From positions 61,088 to 125,087 of the forward strand of contig NZ_ML136874.1 of the NCBI RefSeq assembly GCF_004009905.1: a stretch of 64,000 nucleotides of DNA, given 5' to 3'. The position numbers and the translations under genes are program-made. Positions 58,279 to 64,000 of this stretch are shown piece by piece (the first letter of the stretch is position 1; the number at the start of each line of letters is the position of its first letter). The notes under the pieces are model-generated. The model had not been told where the DNA came from. It saw only the letters and a program-made list of their open reading frames with translations, and searched no databases. This DNA comes from Lactobacillus xujianguonis (GTDB lineage: Bacteria > Bacillota > Bacilli > Lactobacillales > Lactobacillaceae).

Positions 58279-59169
58279 TTATTTTGCTGCTGTTAACTTT
58301 TGATATAACTTATTACCTAAATATCTGGCAGCTAAATTGAAAATAATTACCACAATTACTAACAAAGCTGAGGTTGCTGCTGAAACGATTGTCGCATCAG
58401 AGATAATTCCTTCAGTATTTACTTTCCAAATGTGAACAGCTAAAGTTTCAGCTGGACGCATCACATTTAAGAAACTCGTTGGACTAAACGGATTCCAATT
58501 TGAATAATCAACCGTTGATCCACTTTGACCAGCGGTATAAATAAGGGCAGCAGCTTCCCCAAAGATTCTACCGGCACTTAAAATCAAGCCTGTTAAAATG
58601 CCAGGTAAGGCTGCAGGTAAAACAATCCCGCGAATGGTCTTCCAGTTAGATAATCCAAGGGCAAGACCAGCCTCACGTTGTGCTTGTGGGACCCCATTGA
58701 TCGCTTGCTCAATATTACTAGTCAAAATTGGTAAATTAAAGAACGTTAAAGCTAAAGCCCCTGAAATAATCGAAAAGCCAAAGCCAAATTGCACTACAAA
58801 GAGCAAGTAACCAAACAACCCTACTACGATTGAAGGCAAAGAACTTAAGATTTCAATCGTTGTTCTGATCAAATTTGTCAACCAATTATCTTTGGCATAT
58901 TCAGCTAAGTAAATTGCTGCTCCTAATGCAATTGGTAAAGAGATAATGGTGGTCAAAATTAACAAATAAATCGAATTAAATAATTGATCTCTAACCCCAC
59001 CACCAGCTTGATAAGAAGAAGCTTCAGAAGTTAGAAAATGCCATGATAAATGTGGCACACCAGTAATTAAAATATTGCCTAAGATACCAGCTAAAATTAA
59101 GACGACAAGCGCAACTAGTAAATAAATGACCCAAGTTGCAATTTTATCGCTACGTTTTGCTTTATTCAT
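58279..59169 (-). CDS. pstA: Phosphate ABC transporter permease PstA
   Basis: Membrane permease of 296 aa with about six helices. It has the PstA pattern (GGVRDQLFNSIYLLILTTIISLPIALGAAIYLAEYA) and the EAA-like loop (QREAGLALGLSNWKTIRGIVLPAALPGILTGLIL). It follows pstC with no gap. Confidence 0.97.
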   Translation of the reverse strand: MNKAKRSDKIATWVIYLLVALVVLILAGILGNILITGVPHLSWHFLTSEASSYQAGGGVRDQLFNSIYLLILTTIISLPIALGAAIYLAEYAKDNWLTNLIRTTIEILSSLPSIVVGLFGYLLFVVQFGFGFSIISGALALTFFNLPILTSNIEQAINGVPQAQREAGLALGLSNWKTIRGIVLPAALPGILTGLILSAGRIFGEAAALIYTAGQSGSTVDYSNWNPFSPTSFLNVMRPAETLAVHIWKVNTEGIISDATIVSAATSALLVIVVIIFNLAARYLGNKLYQKLTAAK

Positions 59170-60168
59170 TTACTTCTGTCCCTTCTTTCCTACTAAACGT
59201 ACAAGGAAGTTAAATACTAAAGCCATAATCAACAGTAATAATGCTAATGACCATAAGGCATTGTTAGGTAAAGTTCCCATGACGGTATTACCCATTTGAC
59301 TGGTTAATTGGCTAGTAAGAGTAGCTGATGGACTTACTAAGTTAGCTGGCATCAAAACAGCGTTACCAATTACCATTTGCACAGCTAAAGCTTCACCAAA
59401 AGCCCGGGCCATTCCGAAGATAATTGCCGTTAAAATTCTAGGAGTAGCTACTCTTAATACTACCTTATGGATAGTTTGCCAATGAGTTGCCCCTAGTGCA
59501 GCCGAAGCTTGTCTAAAATGCTTTGGGACAGCTTTTAACGCATCAACAGTTAAAGAGGTAATGGTTGGTAAAACCATCACAAATAAAACTAGTGTAGCAG
59601 ATAAAATCCCAAAACCCGTTCCGCCAAAGAGCTTTCTCACAACCGGCACGATAATGGTTAAACCTAAGAACCCATAAACTACTGATGGAATACCAACTAA
59701 CAATTCCATCACTGATTGTAAGAATTTAGCCCCTTTTTGAGAGGTATATTCAGTCATAAAAAGTGCCACAGCAATTGCAAAGGGTGTTGCAACTAAGGCC
59801 GCCAATAAAGTTACTGAGAAAGAAGTAACAATCATTGCAGCTGCACCAACATGATTCTTCCCATCACCGGGATCCCAATCAGTCGAAGTTAAGAAATGGA
59901 ATACGTTAACATGATTACCAAAAAAGGTTGCTAAACCATGAACGCCGACAAAGCCGATAATCGAAACTACTAAAATAATAATTAAGATAATGGCAAAATA
60001 AGTTAAGCCTTTACCCCAATATTCTTGCCGTGTTTCTTTTGATGGCTTAGTTAAACGATTAATATCGACACTATTTGGCCCCATTTTATTTAATTTAACA
60101 TGAGGTACTTCTTGCTGAGCAATTGCTTGATCAACAACTTGTTTTAAATCTTCAGTATTTTTTGCCAT
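59170..60168 (-). CDS. pstC: Phosphate ABC transporter permease PstC
   Basis: Membrane permease of 332 aa. A long N-terminal cytosolic part (about 55 residues) precedes helices. PstC landmarks: ATPFAIAVALFMTEYTSQKG, MELLVGIPSVVYGFLGLTIIVP, and the EAA loop FRQASAALGATHWQTIHKVVLRVATPRILTAIIFGMARAFGEALAVQMVIGN. It lies 4 bases after pstS. Confidence 0.97.
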   Translation of the reverse strand: MAKNTEDLKQVVDQAIAQQEVPHVKLNKMGPNSVDINRLTKPSKETRQEYWGKGLTYFAIILIIILVVSIIGFVGVHGLATFFGNHVNVFHFLTSTDWDPGDGKNHVGAAAMIVTSFSVTLLAALVATPFAIAVALFMTEYTSQKGAKFLQSVMELLVGIPSVVYGFLGLTIIVPVVRKLFGGTGFGILSATLVLFVMVLPTITSLTVDALKAVPKHFRQASAALGATHWQTIHKVVLRVATPRILTAIIFGMARAFGEALAVQMVIGNAVLMPANLVSPSATLTSQLTSQMGNTVMGTLPNNALWSLALLLLIMALVFNFLVRLVGKKGQK

Positions 60169-60172
60169 AGCT

Positions 60173-61039
60173 TTAATTACCTACTTTTACCACTTTATTT
60201 TGACTATCACGCACAACCTTCATTTCTTTAATGCTTAAGTAGCCAATTTTTGGAATCAAATCTTCCTGTACTTTTTTACCCAACATATACTTAATAAAGG
60301 CTGCAGTTCTCTTATTAGGCTTACCTTTGGTATACATATGCTCATAACACCAAAGTGGCCACTTATTGGTAGTAATATTTGAATTAGTGGCTTTAACATG
60401 ATCAATACTCAGCTTCTGAATATTCTTATCATGGGCGTAAGGTAAAGAAATATAACTAATGGTTCCTGGCGTGGTATTAACAATCTTTTTGACCGTACCG
60501 TTAGAATCCTGTTCTTGTGAGCGAATTGGTTTTACACCAGGTAACACAATACTTTCAAAACTACTTCTTGTTCCACTTCCCTTAGAACGATTAATTACGG
60601 TAATTGTTTCATTTTTACCACCAACTTGTTTCCAGTTAGTAATCTTACCAGTGAAAATCTGCCGTAATTGGGTCATGGATAAGTTTTTTACGCCAGTGCT
60701 CTTATTAACAATCGGAACAATACCAACAACGGCTACACGGTAGTCGCGTAGTTTTTGAGCATTAATTCCTGGCTGTGTTTCTGCAAAAACATCTGAGGTT
60801 CCAATTTCAACAGCTCCCGCTTGTACTTGGCTTAAACCAGTTCCAGATCCGCCACCTTGAACGACAATGTTACTACTAGGATGAGTTAAGCGATAATCGT
60901 TGCCTGCTTGTTCTGCCAAAAGCTGCATCGCACTTGAACCCACAATGGTAATTTTAGAACTATTATTTTTACATCCAGTTAAAAAGATTAGTGCTAGAAA
61001 TAAAATAATAGTTATCTTTTGCCAAAAATGTTTGTGCAT
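60173..61039 (-). CDS. pstS: Phosphate-binding lipoprotein PstS
   Basis: Extracellular phosphate receptor anchored by lipid, 288 aa from the ATG at 61039 (GAGGAG upstream). The signal peptide ends in the lipobox LTGC. The phosphate-site motifs are TIVGSSAMQLLAEQ, GGGSGTGLSQVQAGAVEIGTSDV and NRSKGSGTRSSFE. It opens the pstSCAB1B2-phoU operon, which is expected to be induced by low phosphate; no Pho box was confirmed by eye. Confidence 0.96.
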   Translation of the reverse strand: MHKHFWQKITIILFLALIFLTGCKNNSSKITIVGSSAMQLLAEQAGNDYRLTHPSSNIVVQGGGSGTGLSQVQAGAVEIGTSDVFAETQPGINAQKLRDYRVAVVGIVPIVNKSTGVKNLSMTQLRQIFTGKITNWKQVGGKNETITVINRSKGSGTRSSFESIVLPGVKPIRSQEQDSNGTVKKIVNTTPGTISYISLPYAHDKNIQKLSIDHVKATNSNITTNKWPLWCYEHMYTKGKPNKRTAAFIKYMLGKKVQEDLIPKIGYLSIKEMKVVRDSQNKVVKVGN

Positions 61040-61091
61040 GAAAATACTCCTCTTTCGTGCTATAAAATCAATTAATGATAACATACAAAAA

Positions 61092-61119
61092 AAGCACCCC
61101 GCAACATTGCGAGGTGCTT
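61092..61119 (-). terminator. Terminator of the rplKA operon
   Basis: AAGCACCCCGCAA pairs with TTGCGAGGTGCTT with one wobble. On the minus strand TTTTTTT follows. Confidence 0.88.
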
Positions 61120-61139
61120 CCTTAAGCTAATTTAAATAA

Positions 61140-61832
61140 TTATTTCAAGTTTAATGGATCAAGCTTGATCCCTGGGCCAAAGGTTGCTGATACAGCAACA
61201 CTCTTGATGTATTGACCCTTAGCTGATGCAGGACGTGCACGTAAGATAACGTCACGTAAAGCATCAAAGTTTTCGGTTAATTGTTCTTCAGTAAATGATA
61301 CCTTACCGATAGCAGCGTGAATAGCAGCTTGACGGTCTACACGGTATTCTACTTGACCAGCCTTAACATTCTTAACAGCCTTTTCGATGTCCATGGTTAC
61401 AGTACCAGTCTTAGGGTTTGGCATTAAGCCCTTAGGCCCAAGAATACGGCCTAAACGACCAACCTTAGCCATCATCATAGGGGTTGCAACTACAACGTCA
61501 AAGTCCAAGTAACCGTTTTGAACCTTTTCTACTAATTCGTCAGAACCAACTTCATCAGCACCTGCTGCCTTAGCTTGTTCAGCTTGAGGACCTTCAGCAA
61601 ATACGATAACCTTTTGGGTCTTACCAGTACCGTTAGGTAAAACAAGTGAACCACGGATTTGTTGGTCAGCTTGCTTAGGATCAACACTTAAGTTGTAAGC
61701 AACTTCAACTGAAGCGTCAAAGTTAGCGTATGAAGTTTCTTTAACAAGCTTCATAGCTTCTTCTACAGTGTAAAACTTGTTTGAATCTACTTTCTTAGCA
61801 GCTTCTAAATATTTCTTACCATGCTTTGGCAT
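61140..61832 (-). CDS. rplA: 50S ribosomal protein L1
   Basis: L1-stalk protein of 230 aa, which also represses its own mRNA. It starts [47 protein letters not shown] and has the signature [25 protein letters not shown] lies upstream of the ATG. It follows rplK by 84 bases, which hold an L1-type site. Confidence 0.99.
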   Translation of the reverse strand: MPKHGKKYLEAAKKVDSNKFYTVEEAMKLVKETSYANFDASVEVAYNLSVDPKQADQQIRGSLVLPNGTGKTQKVIVFAEGPQAEQAKAAGADEVGSDELVEKVQNGYLDFDVVVATPMMMAKVGRLGRILGPKGLMPNPKTGTVTMDIEKAVKNVKAGQVEYRVDRQAAIHAAIGKVSFTEEQLTENFDALRDVILRARPASAKGQYIKSVAVSATFGPGIKLDPLNLK

Positions 61833-61854
61833 GTGATTTCCTCCTTGTATATGT

Positions 61855-61886
61855 GGTCAAATGAGCTTTCTTCTAGCTCTCCCACC
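61855..61886 (-). promoter_or_regulatory. Predicted L1-binding mRNA structure ahead of rplA
   Basis: The minus strand reads AGGTGGGAGAGCT, a short loop, AGCTC and ATTTGACCAC. Outer (GTGG/CCAC) and inner (GAGCT/AGCTC) stems flank an asymmetric loop. The AGGTGGGAG segment is identical to the conserved L1-stalk motif of 23S rRNA. Confidence 0.6.
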
Positions 61887-61916
61887 TAATATGTTACTTA
61901 ACTCTAAATAACAGGA

Positions 61917-62342
61917 TTAGTCTTCGACTTCGATACCCATACTTCTAGCGGTACCTTCAACCATGCGCATAGCAGCTTCGATATCAGCAGCGTTAAGGTC
62001 TTTCATCTTAGTTTCAGCGATTTCCTTGACTTGATCCTTGGTTACCTTACCAACTTTCTTGGTGTTAGGTTCACCAGAAGCCTTGTCAATCTTAGCAGCT
62101 TGCTTAAGCAAAACTGGAGCTGGTGGAGTCTTAGTAATGAATTCGAATGAACGATCTTCATATACAGTAATAACAACTGGGATAATCATGCCTTTTTGAT
62201 CAGCAGTTCTAGCATTGAAGTCCTTAGTGAAACCTACAATGTTAATACCAGCTTGACCCAAAGCAGGACCAACTGGAGGTGCAGGTGTTGCAGCACCAGC
62301 TGGGATTTGTAACTTAACTACGTTAATAACTTTCTTTGCCAC
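61917..62342 (-). CDS. rplK: 50S ribosomal protein L11
   Basis: GTPase-centre protein of 141 aa from the GTG at 62342, with GGAGG 8 bases upstream; a TTG at 62348 is too close to the RBS. It starts [34 protein letters not shown] and ends with [17 protein letters not shown]. Length matches E. coli L11. It heads rplKA. Confidence 0.99.
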   Translation of the reverse strand: MAKKVINVVKLQIPAGAATPAPPVGPALGQAGINIVGFTKDFNARTADQKGMIIPVVITVYEDRSFEFITKTPPAPVLLKQAAKIDKASGEPNTKKVGKVTKDQVKEIAETKMKDLNAADIEAAMRMVEGTARSMGIEVED

Positions 62343-62379
62343 GGTCAAAACCTCCTTGATTCCGTGATGCGGTTAAAAT

Positions 62380-62406
62380 GGAGAATTTACCTAATTCCCC
62401 TCCCAC
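62380..62406 (-). promoter_or_regulatory. Possible L1-type structure in the rplK leader
   Basis: The minus strand reads GTGGGAG and then a hairpin GGGAATT/AATTCTCC followed by ATTTTAACC. It resembles the site ahead of rplA but with fewer matches. Confidence 0.45.
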
Positions 62407-62426
62407 AATAATAAACGTACTATGGT

Positions 62427-62455
62427 ATGATACCATCGTTTAACCGCAATTACAA
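62427..62455 (-). promoter_or_regulatory. rplKA promoter
   Basis: On the minus strand TTGTAA (62450-62455), 17 bases and TATCAT (62427-62432). The -10 lies in a perfect palindrome ATGGTATGATACCAT (62422-62436). Confidence 0.7.
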
Positions 62456-62469
62456 TATTTTATTGACTT

Positions 62470-63024
62470 TTATTCAGCGTCAAGCTTCTTTACTTGATCA
62501 TAATCAAGTTCAGCAGTAGTTGCTCGACCAAACATATCAACTGAAACATAAACTTTATATTTATCAGGTTGAATATCAGTAATCTTACCTACCATGCCGT
62601 TAAAGGCACCTTCAGTAATAGTTACTTGTTCACCCAATTCAAAGTTAATAGTCGGCTTCTTAGCAGGAGCACCTTGTTGTTTAAGCAAACGATCTACTTC
62701 TTCAGGAAGAAGTGGTGAAGGCTTAGAACCACCACCGTGTGAACCAACAAAACCAGTTACGTTAGGTGTATTTCTAACAATAAACCAACTTTCATCAGTC
62801 ATCACCATTTCAACTAAAACGTAACCTGGGAAGATCTTTTCTTCAACTTCTTCTTTTTTACCACGGACGTTTTCAACTTTACTTTCTTCTGGCACCATTA
62901 CTCGGAAAATGTAGTCTTGCATCCCCATACTTTGTGCACGAGAAAGCAAGTCTGACTTAACCTTATCTTCATAGCCAGAATAAGTATGTAAAACGTACCA
63001 TTGCTTTTTAGCAGTTTCTACCAT
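62470..63024 (-). CDS. nusG: Transcription termination/antitermination factor NusG
   Basis: RNA polymerase-bound factor of 184 aa. NGN domain: KQWYVLHTYSGYEDKVKSDLLSRAQSMGM...FPGYVLVEMVMTDESWFIVRNTPNVTGFVG. KOW domain: LGEQVTITEGAFNGMVGKITDI. It couples transcription to translation or pausing. A hairpin with a T-run lies just upstream, between secE and nusG. Confidence 0.98.
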   Translation of the reverse strand: MVETAKKQWYVLHTYSGYEDKVKSDLLSRAQSMGMQDYIFRVMVPEESKVENVRGKKEEVEEKIFPGYVLVEMVMTDESWFIVRNTPNVTGFVGSHGGGSKPSPLLPEEVDRLLKQQGAPAKKPTINFELGEQVTITEGAFNGMVGKITDIQPDKYKVYVSVDMFGRATTAELDYDQVKKLDAE

Positions 63025-63054
63025 ATTTTTCTCCTTAATTTTTTGGCAAACAAA

Positions 63055-63075
63055 AAAACCTCTGACAGAGGTTTT
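63055..63075 (-). terminator. Hairpin with T-run between secE and nusG
   Basis: The stem AAAACCTCT/AGAGGTTTT with a short loop is followed on the minus strand by TTTTTTTG. It lies 31 bases before the nusG ATG, so it acts either as a terminator of rpmG-secE or as an attenuator of nusG. Confidence 0.75.
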
Positions 63076-63129
63076 CTTTCGTTGCTACTATTATAACACG
63101 CAGCTGGATAATTTACTATAAAAACCACA

Positions 63130-63300
63130 TTACATAATGTGTTGAGTCAAGATGCTGAAGGCCCAATCAAGTGCACCTAAATAAGCAGCAAACAAGATTG
63201 AAGAAATAATAACGACCCCGGTATCATGACGATTTTGCTTATAAGTTGGCCAAGTAACTAATTTCATTTCGTGACCAACGCTCTTTAAGAACTTAATCAT
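63130..63300 (-). CDS. secE: Preprotein translocase subunit SecE
   Basis: Small translocon subunit of 56 aa, read directly from the sequence. Translation begins MIKFLKSVGHEMKLVTWPTY, continues KQNRHDTGVVIISSILFAAY and ends LGALDWAFSILTQHIM. The VTWPT motif and a single C-terminal membrane helix are diagnostic. It lies between rpmG and nusG, its universal place, and 6 bases after rpmG. Confidence 0.95.
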   Translation of the reverse strand: MIKFLKSVGHEMKLVTWPTYKQNRHDTGVVIISSILFAAYLGALDWAFSILTQHIM

Positions 63301-63306
63301 CTATTT

Positions 63307-63456
63307 TTACCTCGTTTCCTTATGTAATGTTTTTTTACCGCAATGTTTACAAAATTTATTTAATTCCAAACGCTGAGTGCGATTCTTACTTGCGGTGATT
63401 GAGTAGTTGCGTGACCCACAAACGCTGCAGGCTAAGGCGGCTTTCTTTACTGCCAT
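63307..63456 (-). CDS. rpmG: 50S ribosomal protein L33
   Basis: Ribosomal protein of 49 aa, read directly from the sequence. It begins [20 protein letters not shown], continues with [15 protein letters not shown] and ends [14 protein letters not shown]. Both Cys pairs (CSVC, CKHC) are kept, so this is the zinc-binding (C+) form. It is the first gene of rpmG-secE(-nusG). GGAAGTGAGATT is upstream. Confidence 0.94.
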   Translation of the reverse strand: MAVKKAALACSVCGSRNYSITASKNRTQRLELNKFCKHCGKKTLHKETR

Positions 63457-63482
63457 AATCTCACTTCCAAACTTCTGCTATT

Positions 63483-63692
63483 TTACCAGTATTTTGCATT
63501 TAAAGCAATTATTGTAGCAATATGATAACCTGCTTTGCCGAGCCAATTTTCAACCTCATCTAAAATGAAATAAGCTCTGCTAGCTGGCAATTGATGATAA
63601 GGCATACCAGCTTTTTTAAATTTGTAAAAAGTTGTAGTACTAATGCCTAATGCTTGGCGTAGCTCTTTTCCGTTTAGTATTTCTTGACTCAT
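63483..63692 (-). CDS. Small helix-turn-helix protein (excisionase-like), unknown role
   Basis: Protein of 69 aa. The N-terminal part fits a MerR/excisionase-type winged HTH (EILNGKELRQALGISTTTFYKFKKAGMPYHQLPASRAYFILDEVENWLGK), with the typical pattern of selecting a residue-rich helix, then 'GMPYHQLPASRAYFILDEVENWL'-type wing. The C-terminal 15 residues (GYHIATIIALNAKYW) are unusual. It overlaps the stop of the ORF before it (ATGA) and lies 26 bases before rpmG. It looks like a phage or element-derived regulator. Confidence 0.7.
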   Translation of the reverse strand: MSQEILNGKELRQALGISTTTFYKFKKAGMPYHQLPASRAYFILDEVENWLGKAGYHIATIIALNAKYW

Positions 63693-63850
63693 TTTTTCAC
63701 CTTCAGATTGCCTGGCATAGGAATTCCACAGATCATATAAGCTGCTACAATATTAAGATCCTTCTCAGACTTGATCTCATAGCCATTTTTCGTCAAGTAA
63801 ACATCAGGCGTAGGTAATTCTTTGCCATTCTTGAAATAGTCACGCACCAT
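63689..63850 (-). CDS. Small ORF overlapping the HTH gene, possibly a truncated gene
   Basis: From the ATG at 63850 it gives MVRDYFKNGKELPTPDVYLT and so on to the TGA at 63689, 53 aa. The frame is open further to 63898, where a TAA (63899-63901) stops it without another start, so the 5' part of a longer gene may be missing. GTAGGTCA before the ATG could serve as RBS. I do not recognise a family. Its coupling to the HTH gene suggests a common unit. Confidence 0.45.
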   Translation of the reverse strand: MVRDYFKNGKELPTPDVYLTKNGYEIKSEKDLNIVAAYMICGIPMPGNLKVKK

Positions 63851-63916
63851 TTGACCTACATGATTAATAGCTAAGTGTAAAATAGTTTGCGGTGACGCTT
63901 AGTTACAAATTAAAAA

Positions 63917-63944
63917 GAGTCAAATCCATTTTAGGACTTGACTC
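63917..63944 (-). terminator. Terminator for a gene beyond the right edge
   Basis: GAGTCAAATCC pairs with GGACTTGACTC (one wobble, 6-base loop) and is followed on the minus strand by TTTTTAATTTG. The rest of 63945-64000 shows no clear gene. Confidence 0.65.
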
Positions 63945-64000
63945 CAAAACAAAAAGACCAGTAGTCTGATGTTAAGAACAAAAACACATTAGAAGCTGGT

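Noticed and set aside
63902..64000. Insertion-sequence end at the right edge
   Set aside because: I considered this because a truncated ORF adjoins it, but the only clear structure is a terminator-like hairpin. No terminal inverted repeat or transposase part can be shown within the window.

Overview
The window is AT-rich, densely coded Firmicutes DNA that reads as a homofermentative Lactobacillus of the L. acidophilus/helveticus/crispatus group. The evidence is the gene order (rpmG-secE-nusG-rplK-rplA, pstSCABB-phoU, rplJ-rplL, dnaX-ebfC-recR, tsaB-rimI-tsaD, groESL beside a scrA/scrBR cassette, pcrA-ligA-camS-gatCAB-dgkB), a helveticin J-type protein, TTA/CAA-rich codon use and A-rich ribosome binding sites. 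Most genes lie on the minus strand, so the layout below is by coordinate while transcription usually runs right to left. Species is inferred, not proven.

Left part (1-13.4 kb): a DHA2-type drug exporter, hpt, tag, an RlmD-type rRNA methyltransferase that lacks the family's iron-sulphur cysteines, and a Tyr-type T-box riboswitch ahead of an NhaC-type antiporter. From 6.1 to 13.4 kb lies a sigma-54 regulon: rpoN, an MgtC/SapB gene, a mannose-class PTS (IIA, IIB, IIC, IID) and its LevR-type activator, with a textbook -24/-12 promoter in front of IIA. It is decaying: rpoN has a nonsense codon 6, levR has at least three frame breaks, IIB lost its ATG start and its frame, and IIC has a +1 frameshift. 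IIA, IID, mgtC and the promoter look intact. This clustered decay is the main finding.

Middle part (13.5-42 kb): a Bax-inhibitor-like membrane protein; the pcrA-ligA-camS-gatCAB-dgkB operon; groESL with two CIRCE operators, one doubling as a terminator, and a tandem hairpin repeat after groEL; a divergent sucrose cassette (scrA against scrB-scrR) with two ScrR operators and two cre sites; a helveticin J homologue beside a LytTR-regulator/LiaF-like membrane protein pair; rex opposite an ABC-F gene (ydiF); and a complete sorbitol operon in the order gutF-R-M-C-B-A.

Right part (42-64 kb): housekeeping genes for t6A synthesis (tsaB, rimI, tsaD), folate uptake (folT), acyl-ACP thioesterase, replication and repair (yabA, holB, tmk, recR, ebfC, dnaX), the SRP RNA, tadA, an rsmC-like gene, a K+-channel-like protein with an unusual pore sequence, rplJL with an L10 leader, phoU and the pst phosphate transporter, rplKA with L1-type leaders, nusG, secE and rpmG. 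The right edge holds two small unrecognised ORFs and a terminator for a gene lying beyond the window.
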